Assembly (NCBI GenBank): GCA_036897625.1
Contig: JAYMTA010001019.1
Span: forward strand, 1 to 22,326
Source of the DNA: Pelargonium cotyledonis
Taxonomy: Eukaryota; Streptophyta; Magnoliopsida; Geraniales; Geraniaceae
Length of the DNA stretch: 22,326 nucleotides
Direction: 5' to 3'
This document shows positions 1 through 9,690 of this stretch, in pieces; position 1 is the first letter of the stretch; each line of letters starts with the position of its first letter. The notes beneath the pieces are model-generated. The model was not told the origin of the DNA. It saw nothing but the letters and a program-made list of their open reading frames with translations, and made no database searches. The translations under genes and the position numbers were made by a program.

Positions 1-207
1 GCCCACACCCCCCAGCGCGGGGCCCGGAACCACCCCGCCCCCCGCCACGATTGGCCCGTAGATCAGGGTCGTCGTGCCGGTGCTCCGGCTGTTGCAGTAG
101 TAGCAGTAGCATGTTGCGGAGATAGAGATTAGGGAGAGGAAGAACAAGAACAGCCATGTCGTCGTCGGTGCTGTGCGATGAGTGTTGTTTTCTCTGGAAA
201 GCTCCAT
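1..207 (-). CDS. Small membrane/secreted protein, unrecognised, 5' part only
   Basis: A frame open from an ATG at 207-205 to the window edge gives 69 residues with no stop. The product has a short polar, Thr-rich N-terminus, one strongly hydrophobic segment at about residues 18-32 (WLFLFFLSLISISAT), a Cys/Tyr cluster CYCYYC at 33-38, then a Gly/Pro/Val-rich stretch (GPIVAGGGVVPGP at about 51-63). This fits a signal peptide or single membrane anchor followed by a low-complexity tail. I do not recognise the family. The DNA is much more GC-rich than the rest of the window, as expected of an exon. A second minus-strand frame, from an ATG at 157-155, is also open to the edge. I prefer this one because its composition is that of a membrane segment rather than a random Arg/Gly mixture. 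The gene would be divergent from the rps10 gene. The 3' end and any introns are not visible. Confidence 0.42.
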   Translation of the reverse strand, partial: MELSRENNTHRTAPTTTWLFLFFLSLISISATCYCYYCNSRSTGTTTLIYGPIVAGGGVVPGPALGGVG

Positions 208-640
208 CGATGGAAATTGGGTTGGAGATGGAGGAGAGAAATAATGGGTTTTGGTGTATTGGTGGTTGAGAGTGAAGGAGGATTGGGAATTGGGGATCAT
301 GTGGTGCGGCTTGGGCACATGGGTAGGTTGGAAATTTACAACTCCGCAAGCAACTCTATTGTAGTTTTATATGTCTATCTGTATGGTCTTCCAAGTCTAC
401 TAATACATAGAGCCATACTTTCCTAAAACCAATTCAACAACTCGAGTGATATGATTTTTAAGCCCGACTCTCGTGAATTTCGTGGTTAGTATCAACGTGT
501 TTGTTATATCCTCTCTAAATTGTAAAAGTAATAGGTTTATCCAAGGGTAGTAACGCAGTAGGCTATACAGACCGTGTGAGTATAAAGAGTGTTTGCGTTC
601 GTTTTCCCGCTCAACACACTCTTGGGAGAGGGATGAGATG

Positions 641-730
641 TAATTGTGACTTACCCTCGAATCATGATTAGTTTGGATAGGGGTGAACTTTAACTGTGAC
701 TTACCCTCATATCATGATTAGTTTGGATGT
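641..730. repeat. 50-bp tandem duplication, two units
   Basis: The segment starting TAATTGTGACTTACCCTC at 641 recurs at 691 with few changes, including the shared block ATCATGATTAGTTTGGAT. The period is 50 bp and the second unit is clear to about 728. It lies in intergenic DNA with no apparent coding role. Confidence 0.8.
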
Positions 731-1248
731 GGTAGAATGACTTAAAGGTGTCAACTGCGAGTTTGCGGATCTGCTCAGGAACCCATGGTTTACACTAAAA
801 AAATAAAAGGATTATTTATTTTTGCCCCCCTTGGACTGCTCACTTTTATTGTTTTAGTCATCACCTTATTTCGCCTATGGTTTTAAATCTTAAAGTTTTC
901 GTATTTTTTTATTCTAACACAACTGACTTGCTATAACGTCACCCGTTGCCGCCACGTAAGCCGCCACATTATAATCCTAATGACGCGTCACCGCCACGTC
1001 TTAACTAAACCAAACAAACTCTTTATTGTTTAAAATTTAAAAAAAAAACATTAAGAATTAGATTTGGATAGCGTGCGTTTCTCTTCTTCGTCTTTGGAAC
1101 CTCATGGTTTGTTTGTGATTAAACAATTTAAATTAATAAATCATTAATTTTTCTAAAAGAAAAAGAGTTAATCGCGAGTTTGCGGGTTCGTTCAGGAAAC
1201 TAGTGGCATTAATGTTCTATTGACACCGGATAGTGAAATTGTCATTAT

Positions 1249-1299
1249 GGCCCAACAATTAAACTTGGGCCTCAATGAGACTTTTTAAGACTTGGCCCA
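1249..1299. promoter_or_regulatory. Three site II (TGGGCC/GGCCCA) boxes of the rps10 promoter
   Basis: GGCCCA lies at 1249-1254 and 1294-1299, and TGGGCC at 1266-1271, that is 114-164 bp upstream of the rps10 start codon. Site II elements are known binding sites for TCP-class factors and are enriched in promoters of plant nuclear genes for mitochondrial and ribosomal proteins. Three in 51 bp, just upstream of a gene for a mitochondrial ribosomal protein, fits that role. Function is inferred from motif and position only. Confidence 0.65.
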
Positions 1300-1412
1300 A
1301 TCAACCCAGCTCAGTCGTCAAACCATACCAAACTAAACCCTTGAATTTTAATTCATTTGTACTCTTCTTCTTCTTCTGCGAAATCTGAGAATTTGAAGAG
1401 CAGATAGCAGCC

Positions 1413-3005
1413 ATGAACATCTGTAAAGCAAAGTCAAGTCTCGCTCCTCTCAGATACTTGGCCAATTCGTTTCTCTCTTCTCGGCCATCCGCAACTCGGT
1501 GTTTCAGTTCTCAGGTAACTCACTTCTCTTGAAGCGACTCTTGTGACGAATCACTCTCACTTATCGCTTGCTCTCTGCTTCAAAACCTAAATATGTTGTA
1601 GTAGAATACTGATGTATGGATTCAGAGAACGAATTGGTACAGGTGGACAATGAACCATGAAACTGCAATGATTTAACTAATGTATGACCTGATTTATTGA
1701 AAATATTGTTCAAGTGAAGTAATTCCCTTCTATTTGTAATTTTGAGCTCGTGCCAATATAGGATTTGGTAATGGTATGTCTAGATGCCACTACTTACATT
1801 TGTATACCTAATTTATGAGTTAATTTCTATGGGGACGGCTGGGCTCTGGTCAGGTCACTCAGGTAATCTTCTTTCATTTATACATTTTAACCTCGTGTGA
1901 ATTTTGGCTACTTAGAGTTTTAATCACTGAGAGTTTCTGATTTTGTAAAACCATTTGTCTTGTTCATGGGAAGAACAACATTCTGGAAGCTGATATTCTT
2001 ACATTTATGAATGTGGAGCTTCTGTGCTCTTGTAAATTTATCATTGAAGAATTTTAAGTGATCGATGCCAAATTGCTAATTACATGTCGAGGATTACTGA
2101 TTGAATTATTATGATTTTTTTTTTAATTTTGTGGAATCAACAGAGTGATAGTAGAAACATTGAGGAAATATTCTCACATATAATTTTAAGAATGAAATTA
2201 TGCTAATTTTGTATCATGTGCTTGATGCTATTTACTGTTTTATTTGTTTGTGGTAACACTGAATAACAGAATAGTGACACTATTGATTCATTTGTTGGTG
2301 TTGAGCATATGTGCTGCTAGCTATAGTGAGTTTTATGCACTTGGTGCTACTTTTCTGATTTTGTTAAGTTTGTCTGTCCATGAAAAAAAAAGACTTCATG
2401 TAGCAAGCATAGATTCTTCATTCTTCTTATAATATATACTGATTTTTTGTGTGAAAAATTTCTGATTATTTATTTATTTGTTTGTAGGAACAAAAGAATT
2501 CTGTAACGAAGACTAAGGTAATATTGTTCCATTTATGAAGATCAAGCTTATGTACATTTAGTTTCAGTGATTTCTCTGTGCTACATGCTCTACATAGATC
2601 TACCTGTGTTGTGAATTTCTGATTCTATTATAAACATATTGATAGGATCTATTTTCTGAGGAGCAACTTGCTCGTTTACGAGTTGGAAAGGATGGCCAGG
2701 TTTTTCCAACGTATACATCAAAGGTTGGATTGCCCAGAACAAGAAAATTATATACGGTCATACGCTCTCCTTTTGTTCACAAGAAGTCCAGAGAACAGTT
2801 TGAAATGAGAATCCACAAACAGCTTCTGATCATCAAAGCAAAACCGCATGAACTGCAGAAGAAGTTCTTTTGGTTAAAACGCCAGGTTTTTGTTGGAGCT
2901 CAACATGAAGTTACAGTTAAATACCAGACTCGTCTTCCTCTTAGTGATTTGAATAAGATTCTAAACAAGAAACCAGAAGTTGTCTCTCGTGCTACTACGA
3001 AATAG
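1413..3005 (+). CDS. RPS10: Mitochondrial small-subunit ribosomal protein S10, nuclear-encoded
   Basis: Three exons in phase 0: 1413-1514, 2488-2517 and 2646-3005, giving 163 aa. The last exon encodes the conserved S10 core of plant mitochondria (for example [23 protein letters not shown] and VGAQHEV). S10 is part of the 30S-like head of the mitoribosome. In many angiosperms the gene is still in mitochondrial DNA; here it is nuclear, with spliceosomal introns. Exon 1 encodes a typical mitochondrial presequence: no Asp or Glu in 34 residues, rich in Ser, Leu and Arg, ending in RCF-SS at 29-33, a match to the plant R-3 processing-site pattern. Exon 2 is only 30 nt ([10 protein letters not shown]). 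The ATG at 1413 is the first one that gives the presequence in frame. The borders are TCTCAG/GTAACT, TGTAG/GAA, CTAAG/GTAATA and GATAG/GAT. The core identification is secure; the tiny exon 2 is the least certain part. Confidence 0.9.
1515..2487 (+). other. Intron 1 of RPS10
   Basis: 973 bp, AT-rich, GT..AG. A 62-codon frame at 2244-2432 inside it is hydrophobic but shows no splice support or family features, so I treat it as chance. I see no repeat or RNA gene in it. Confidence 0.7.
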
Positions 3006-3408
3006 GGATTTGATGCTACCCTGATCACTGAAGGCGATTCCAGAAAATCCTAATCTCCTAATGACACTATCCTTAGCTGCTGACTTCAACTGGTATCTTT
3101 CTGCACGGTTGGTTTCAGGAAGTGACTTCTATTGCTAAGCTTGTACTGTATTGCTGAAACTTCATTATTATGGCGCGCCTTTATTTTGAAAATAATGTTA
3201 CTAGAAATTGAGTTTCTGATTGCTTTTTCAAATAGAATCAAGGCTCTTCTAATCATTTGTGAAAATAGTTAATACACAGGCTCTAGTTGTTTGCAATAGT
3301 TTAGCTGATAAACTACATAAGAAACTATTTGTGGACAGACCAATGCCAGAACAACTGACTCAGAGATCCAAATGATTCTGGTTCTTTTCTGATATGGACT
3401 TGCTTGTA
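3006..3408. other. Convergent intergenic region
   Basis: It holds the 3' ends of two converging transcription units, RPS10 (plus) and the MATE pseudogene (minus). Part of it (about 3325-3348, CTATTTGTGGACAGACCAATG) resembles the sequence downstream of the intact MATE copy (about 6885-6905), so the MATE duplication extends past the stop codons. No gene is seen. Confidence 0.6.
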
Positions 3409-6214
3409 TTATGTATCTTCTTGCCTGGAACAAGTAGTGTTTATCAAAGCTTCATGATTTGAAGACTCTACGTCATCAGGGACACCGGTCGCATAGACTC
3501 TGTCCATGGCCTTTCTTGCCTGAGAGAAGTGAAATGATGAAAATCAAACATGAATGCACTTTTGTCTTGTAAGTTGTAATTGAGTAGAGGGTGTGATTTG
3601 AACTTACTTCATGCTCCCAATTTGTATGCTGGGTGATGACTGAGAGCAATAGTGATTGTAGAGCACTCCCCTGAAAATCATGAATCAGTAACAAAACAAA
3701 GACCATACGAACCAATTATTTTTGGGGGTCTTAACCATGAGGTTTCCTAAGCGGACTCGTGATCATACTCAAACTAATCCTCGTCTGAGCTGGGAACGTG
3801 TAACCATACAAACTAGCTTTCGATTCTTATTATTTTTACCTTTTTTTGAAAGTGAAAGACAAAAGTCAAGATAATGCCACAAGGAAGACCCACAAGAAAA
3901 TAAGCTCCAAAATTTACATAAGCACCCATCTACTGCCAACCACATCCTCTAGCAGTACCTACAATAATTTCAAATTATTGCTTGGGACCCCTCAAATCAT
4001 GATGTGCAATATAGATATGTGATTCACCCGAGAGAAGAGCTTGAATTCCATCCATGAAGTTGGACAGAGCAAGAACTGGCATTATGATTGCCAAATACCT
4101 CACCACTTCCACATCATTGGTATACATAAAACCCCATATTTTCCTCACACCAAATGCAATCATGCTGGCTGAGATACCCTCTGTAATTGTCAGGAACATC
4201 ACAACTTTCACTGCTAGACATGCAGCATCTGGTTTCCCAGCTCCTAAGTTGGTCGAAACTCGCGTACTGCAACAGATTCAAAACAAGAACATAAATTGTC
4301 AAAGTTTAGCAAGACACCATGTTGATGAATCATATGGAGCTAGCCTACCTCACTGCACTTCCCAAACCAGAGCAGATTCTGAACACCACATAACTTGTGT
4401 TGAGGCTGAAGAGAAACAGAATTTAAGTCAGAAATCAAGGAATGTTGGGCCTTGAAGTTGAGGAACTAAAATTACAGACCTTATTGACATCACTGATGTC
4501 TCCAGCTGAGGGTTGGGGAGAAGACCAGACATGAAAACCAGAAACTCATAAGACCAAAACTCCAAGCTGATCATACAGAAATAAACAATATGCATTGTTA
4601 GGTTTCGTAAAGGCATTGTTACTTGATTTCTTAGTTAGGACAGAACTCACCAAACCATTAGAGATGAAGGACTAGCCAAAGCAAGAAAGGCAACAAGATT
4701 TTTCATGCCCTCCTTGGAGAAACCTATCCATGTCTTCTTACATGTTGGAGAGAACTTGATATAAATTGCCAAAATCAACACATTGAGATGGCAATAGACA
4801 GTGCAGCTCCTTTGTTGTCTAAACCAAGTCTAAAGATCAATGTCCAACACACAACAACATGAACCAAACTCGAAAGTCCAGTACTTATCATCAAGGGCAA
4901 TGTGTTGCTCTGAACCTGTAAGAATGTAAGTTGACACTGAAGAAGGCCATAAGGGAAGATGCTAGGGATCAACCAGCGCGCGTAAATCCCTGCCTGCATT
5001 GCAATCTGTGGGTCTTGTTTGAGAATTATGAAGATCTGTTCTGTGAAGGACCAAAGAAAAGCTATAGGAATGCTCATAAATGTAAGAACCAGCATAGCTC
5101 TCTGCATGTGCACACCAACCATATGATACTGTTCTGCTCCATAGGCATGTCCACAGAATGTTTCCAGGGCACTTGCCATTCCCAGCCGACATAAAAGTAA
5201 GATATGTGTAACTTCATTAACAAGTTCTCTGAAAAACTTCAGCAAATTCAAAGGAAGGTCATAGAATCTATATATAATCAACATAAATAGATTATAATTG
5301 ACATTCTTAATCTAAACAGATAGTTGACTGGTTCATTTATTGCACATGTTTCATGTGGTCAGAATTTCCATGTGTATGTGTGTGTTTTTAAGAGGTCAAT
5401 GGTAAGTTGGTCGTCCAGAAAAATAAATATTGTAAGGAATATACTAGTTGCAACACAGTTGAATCATGATCACTTGAAAATATATTTATTGAAATGTGCA
5501 GCTCATGGTGTAATAACAAAAAGACCAGGCTTATTATATGGTGGTTTACAAGGGAAGGAAATTAAGATGACCCAGAATGAAAACATGAAATCAGTACATA
5601 TTCTGGAGCTTGAGCTGCCTGAATGATGGAGTCTCTCGCGACTTCTCCGAGAGATTAATCAGCTAAATATCTCTTATAGTATTCCAGAAAGAGAAACATG
5701 AACATATGTTTTGGTGTTGATTCAAAGAAGAAAGAACTGAGACTTTTGATGTTGAAAGAATTTGTCATTGATAACTACTATAGTTAGAGACATTATTGTT
5801 TTACAAGAATCAGATGAAAGGTTGAAGATTCAAAGAAGCTACACTACATATATGTAGCAGATGAGAAATTTTGTGGATCAATGAAACCATGCAGATTGAA
5901 GTAAAAAATGATAGCCTTACCATGAAGCTAAAACCAGTCACTCCAGCAAAAGAAGTAGCCATAGAAACACTTGAAAGAGAGAGCGTGCCGAGATGGCCAA
6001 TAAACATGACTGATATCATCTGTAAACTGAACTGCAAGAAGCCAACAACAACTAAAGGTCCTGCTAAGTGCATTTGAGTCTTCATCTCTTTGATTATCTC
6101 TGATTTGTAAACACCGCGCCATTTCTTGGTCAACGTTTCGCCATAAGCAAGATCCTTTTCAGGGCCTGGAAGAAGAGAGGAACTGAGGAGAGATTTGGAG
6201 TCTTGCTGATTCAT
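3409..6214 (-). pseudogene. Broken MATE efflux transporter (DETOXIFICATION type), tandem copy
   Basis: All eight exons of the intact neighbour can be aligned here by eye: 5921-6214, 4651-5185, 4480-4566, 4349-4405, 4028-4266, 3840-3958, 3608-3670 and 3409-3519. The copy cannot make a full protein. The acceptor AG before exon 2 is GG (5186-5187). Exon 2 lacks 10 bp at about 4785, so even spliced normally the frame ends at a TGA (4775-4777) after about 234 residues. Exon 6 has a TAG (3930-3932) where the neighbour has a Lys codon. Exon 7 lacks its first 24 bp (eight codons of a membrane helix). The conserved CGQAYGA motif reads CGHAYGA. Other borders are kept and much of the remaining frame is still similar to the neighbour, so decay looks fairly recent. 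Family members export drugs, flavonoids, alkaloids or organic acids using H+ gradients. Assembly error is unlikely to explain four separate lesions. Confidence 0.88.
5186..5920 (-). other. Intron 1 of the MATE pseudogene
   Basis: About 735 bp matching intron 1 of the intact copy in patches (AATAGTTGACTGGTTTAATT-like and TTGCACATGTTTC segments). It contains one copy of the segment that is tandemly doubled in the neighbour. The plus-strand frame at 5324-5626 lies wholly inside it and shows no protein-family features. Confidence 0.6.
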
Positions 6215-6954
6215 GGTTCTAATGCTAGGTGTCGTTGATTGAAAAACTCAACTGAGATATGGATGCTAAAGAGTATTTGGGATTGCTGGCACAGCACAGC
6301 ACAGCTTATATAGTTCGTATATATGATATTGGATTCACACGAACGAGGCAGATTCTGATGCTGAGACCAATTCTTGATAATGACAAAGAAACAGCATAAT
6401 ATGAACATACAATTTCTTTCAGAATACTCATAACAAAGCTAAATTAAATACAATTTCAAAGAAATCAACTTATTAAAACTCCACGTTTATCGCACGAACA
6501 ACTTAATGCATTTTGCAGAAAAACTGTCGTAAACAAAACTCTAAATTAAATATTATGGATTCAGAAGCTTGATCATGTGTACCATCTCCCATTAGCCAAT
6601 GAACAATAAAATCAAGATAAAGAAAGATGTGAACATGTAAGGCAAAACATTTTATAAATACAAAAGCACTATTCATTGATGATTAACTTAAAATCACACA
6701 AATAACCATCCATGGCAAGATTCAGAAATCTCCAAAAGCAGGATCATCTGCCATCCCCAACTGTTGATGAGATGGGATAATTCTATTCTCTGGAGGGAAT
6801 TTTCAATTAATTCAGAAGTCTTCTTATAACTACTTGTACTAGGATTTTAACAAGTTATTCATCATTTTGTGAAAATCAATGTTTCTATTTGTGAACAGAC
6901 CAATGACTCATCAATCCTTAAACCCTTGCAGTGTCTTAAGTCTTAACCATGGAT
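6215..6954. other. Spacer between the two MATE copies
   Basis: About 740 bp: the promoter of the pseudogene (6215 to about 6420), AT-rich DNA with nothing recognisable, then the 3' UTR region of the intact copy from about 6885. CACAG-type short repeats occur at 6290-6304. No gene is seen. Confidence 0.6.
6305..6313 (-). promoter_or_regulatory. TATA box of the MATE pseudogene
   Basis: On the minus strand CTATATAAG lies about 91 bp upstream of the old start codon, followed by GCTGTGC. The intact paralogue has a TATA-like box followed by AAGCTGTGC at a similar distance. The promoter core therefore appears retained although the coding part is broken. Confidence 0.55.
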
Positions 6955-9690
6955 CTATTCCAAAATGGAATTGCTTATATTACAGTCTTCTTGCTTGGAA
7001 CAAGTAGTGCTCATCACCGCTTCATGATTTGCAGACTCTACATCATTCGGGATGCCGGTTGCATACACTCTATCCATGGCCTTCCTTGCCTGAGAGAAGT
7101 TAAATGATGAAAATCAAACAAGCAATTTTAATGGACTTTTGTCTTGTAACTGTGTAATGGGTGAGATTTGTACTTACTTCTTGCTCCCAATTTGTATGCA
7201 AGGTGATGACCGAAAGCAATATTGACTGTACAGCACTCCCACTTATGATTCCCATCCATAGACCCTGAAAATCTTGATATCAGTAACATTACAAAGACCA
7301 TATACAACAAACTCTGAAACTGTTTTTTTACCTTTCCTTGAAAGTGGAAGCCAAAAGTCAAGACAATGGCACAAGGGAGACCCACAAGGAAATAAGCTCC
7401 CAGGTTTACATAAGCACCAATCTTCTGCCAACCACATCCTCTAGCAGTACCTACATTTCAATATTATTAGTTACTGCATTCTTTTCCTCATTCAGGGCAT
7501 CTTAAATCATGATATGCATAGAAGATAAATGATATGTACCTGAGAGAACACCTTGGATTCCATCCATGAAGTTTGATACAGCAAGAACCGGCATTATGAT
7601 TGACAAATACCTCACCACTTCCACATCATTGGTGTACAGAAAGCCCCATACGTTTCTTACACCAACTGCGATTAAGCTGATTGTGATACCCTCTGTAATT
7701 GCCAAGAACATCACAACTTTCACTGCAAGACATGCAGCATCTGGTTTCCCAGCTCCTAAGTTTGTCGAAACTCTCGTACTGCAGCAACAAGTTCGAAAAC
7801 AAGAAAATTGTCACAGTCTAGAAAGAAACCATGTTAATGATCAAATTCTGGTATTTCATGAGCCTACCTCACTGCACTGCCAAAACCAAAGGGGATTCTG
7901 AACACCACAGAACTTGTGTTCAGGCTGTGGAGAAATAAAATTTAGATAAGATATTGAGGAATGTTGGTGGCACAGACAAGAAGAAACTTCAATATTGGTG
8001 TTGAGGAAGTATAATTACAGACCTTATTGACATCATTGATGTTTCTAGCTGGGGTTTGGGGAGAAGACCAGACATGAGAACCAAAAACTCGTACGACCAA
8101 AACTCCAGACTAATACAGAAACAATTAGCTAACATTGCTAGGTAGTGAAAAAGACGAGTATGATTCTTGAATTTTTGTTAGAACAGAACTCACCAAACCA
8201 TTAGAGATGAAGGAATGGCTAGAGCAAGAAAGCTAACAAGATTTTTCATGCCCTCCTTGGAGAAACCTGTCCATGTCTTCTTACATGTTGGAGAGAACTT
8301 GATATAAATTGCCAAAATCAGCACATTGATCCAATATGAGATGGAAATAGACAGTGCAGCTCCTTTACTGTCTAAACGAAATCTAAAAATCAATGTCCAA
8401 CACACAACAACATGAGCCAAACTTGAAAGTCCAGTACTTGTCATCAAGGGCAATGTGTTGCTTTGAACTTGTAAGAATCTAAGTTGGCACTGAAGAAGGA
8501 CATAAGGGAAAATGCTAGGGATCAACCAGCGCGCATAAGTACCTGCGTGCACTGAAATCTGTGGATCTTGTTTGAGAATCAAGAAGATCTGTTCTGTGAA
8601 GGACCAAAGAAAAGCTATAGGAATGCTCATAAATGTAAGAACCAGCATAGCTCTCTGCATGTGTACACCAACCATATGATACTGTTTTGCTCCATAGGCC
8701 TGTCCGCAGAATGTTTCTAGTGCACTTCCCATTCCCAGCTGATATAAAAAGTCAGAGATGTTAACATTTCCTAGTTTTGTTTGAGTTCTTCGAAAGCTTC
8801 AGTCATGGAAAATAAGCTTCATAGTGTCTATAAATGATCATCATATATAATTTATTATTGACACCTTGATCATAACCTATGGGACAGAATGTGCAAATAG
8901 TTGACTGATTTAATTAATCACTGCACATATATAATTTATTATTGACATCTTGATCATAATCTAAAGGACAGAGTGTGCAAATAGTTGACTGGTTTAATTA
9001 ATCACTGCACATGTTTCGCGCTACCAGAATTTCCGTATTTTTTGAATCATGATCGAATGACATCTCATGGAATTATATTTATCGAAATGTGTTGCGCATG
9101 ATGTAATAACAGAAAGACTAGATTCACATGGTAGTGTACAAGGTAAGGAAATCAAGATGATTTATACAGACAACATGATGGAGTCTCCAGCGACTTCTCT
9201 AAGAGATTAATAAGCAAAAGATCTCTTATAGTTATACCAGAAAGAAAAATATGAATATATGTAACCATTGATAGATCAGCAAGAAAAAAGAAAGAAAGAT
9301 GATTTGTACGGCACACTTCTGGTGTTGATATGCAAGAATCAGATGCAAGAATCATATACGAAACCATACAGATCGAAGTAAAAAGAGTAGCCTTACCATG
9401 AAGCTAAAACCAGTCACTCCAGCAAATGAAGTAGCCATTGAAGCACTTGAAAGAGAGAGCTTGCCAAGATGACCAATAAACATGACTGAAATCATCTGCA
9501 AACTGTACTGCAAGAAGCTTACAACAACTAAAGGCCCAGCTAGTTGCATTTGAATCTTCAGCTCTTTGATTATCTTTGATCTGTTAACATCACTCCATTT
9601 CTTGGCCAACCATTTACCATAAGCAAGATCATCTTCAGAGCTTGGAAGCAGAGAGGATCTGATGAGAGATTTGGAGTCTTGTTGATACAT
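6955..9690 (-). CDS. MATE efflux transporter, DETOXIFICATION family (DTX10-16-like), intact
   Basis: Eight exons, all with GT..AG borders and matching phases: 9397-9690, 8194-8738, 8023-8109, 7868-7924, 7540-7778, 7332-7450, 7178-7264 and 6955-7089; 520 aa, normal for the family. Family motifs in order: QMISVMFIGHLG in helix 2, ALETFCGQAYGAKQYH near residue 105, QSNTLPL near 190, YWINV, CLEFWSYEFLV.MSGLLP, GSAVSTRVSTNLGAGKP at the start of the second half, NFMDGIQGVLSGTARGCGWQKIGAYVN, and a soluble C-terminus of about 50 residues. Twelve membrane helices in two six-helix halves are expected. Members export cationic drugs or secondary metabolites from the cell or into the vacuole in exchange for protons or sodium. 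The clade call rests on resemblance to Arabidopsis DTX14/DTX16; the substrate cannot be told. Its tandem copy at 3409-6214 is a pseudogene, so this is the only working member here. Confidence 0.92.
8739..9396 (-). other. Intron 1 of the intact MATE gene
   Basis: 658 bp, phase 0 intron. Apart from the 84-bp tandem duplication at 8842-9009 it is AT-rich DNA similar in patches to intron 1 of the pseudogene. The minus-strand frame at 9152-9367 inside it has no family features. Confidence 0.7.
8842..9009. repeat. 84-bp tandem duplication in MATE intron 1
   Basis: Units 8842-8925 and 8926-9009 both begin CATATATAATTTATTATTGAC and end TTAATTAATCACTGCA, differing at only a handful of positions. The paralogous intron in the pseudogene carries only one related segment (about 5270-5345). 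Confidence 0.9.

Larger units (their letters stand above)
208..1412. other. Intergenic region between divergent genes
   Basis: About 1.2 kb of AT-rich DNA with no convincing gene. An 82-codon frame at 178-426 overlaps the start of the left-hand gene and has no family features. The region holds a 50-bp tandem duplication (641-730), two related short segments at about 748-790 and 1166-1205 sharing GCGAGTTTGCGG and TCAGGAA, several GCCGCCACGT-like stretches around 948-1001, and the rps10 promoter at its right end. Confidence 0.6.

Noticed and set aside
2244..2432. 62-codon hydrophobic frame in rps10 intron 1
   Set aside because: It lies inside a well-supported intron, is low in complexity and has no motif.
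4054..4455. 133-codon plus-strand frame, and a similar 111-codon frame at 7566-7901
   Set aside because: Both are antisense shadows of MATE exons 5 and 4 and recur only because the two copies are paralogous.
5324..5626. 100-codon plus-strand frame
   Set aside because: It lies in intron 1 of the MATE pseudogene and has no counterpart or family features.
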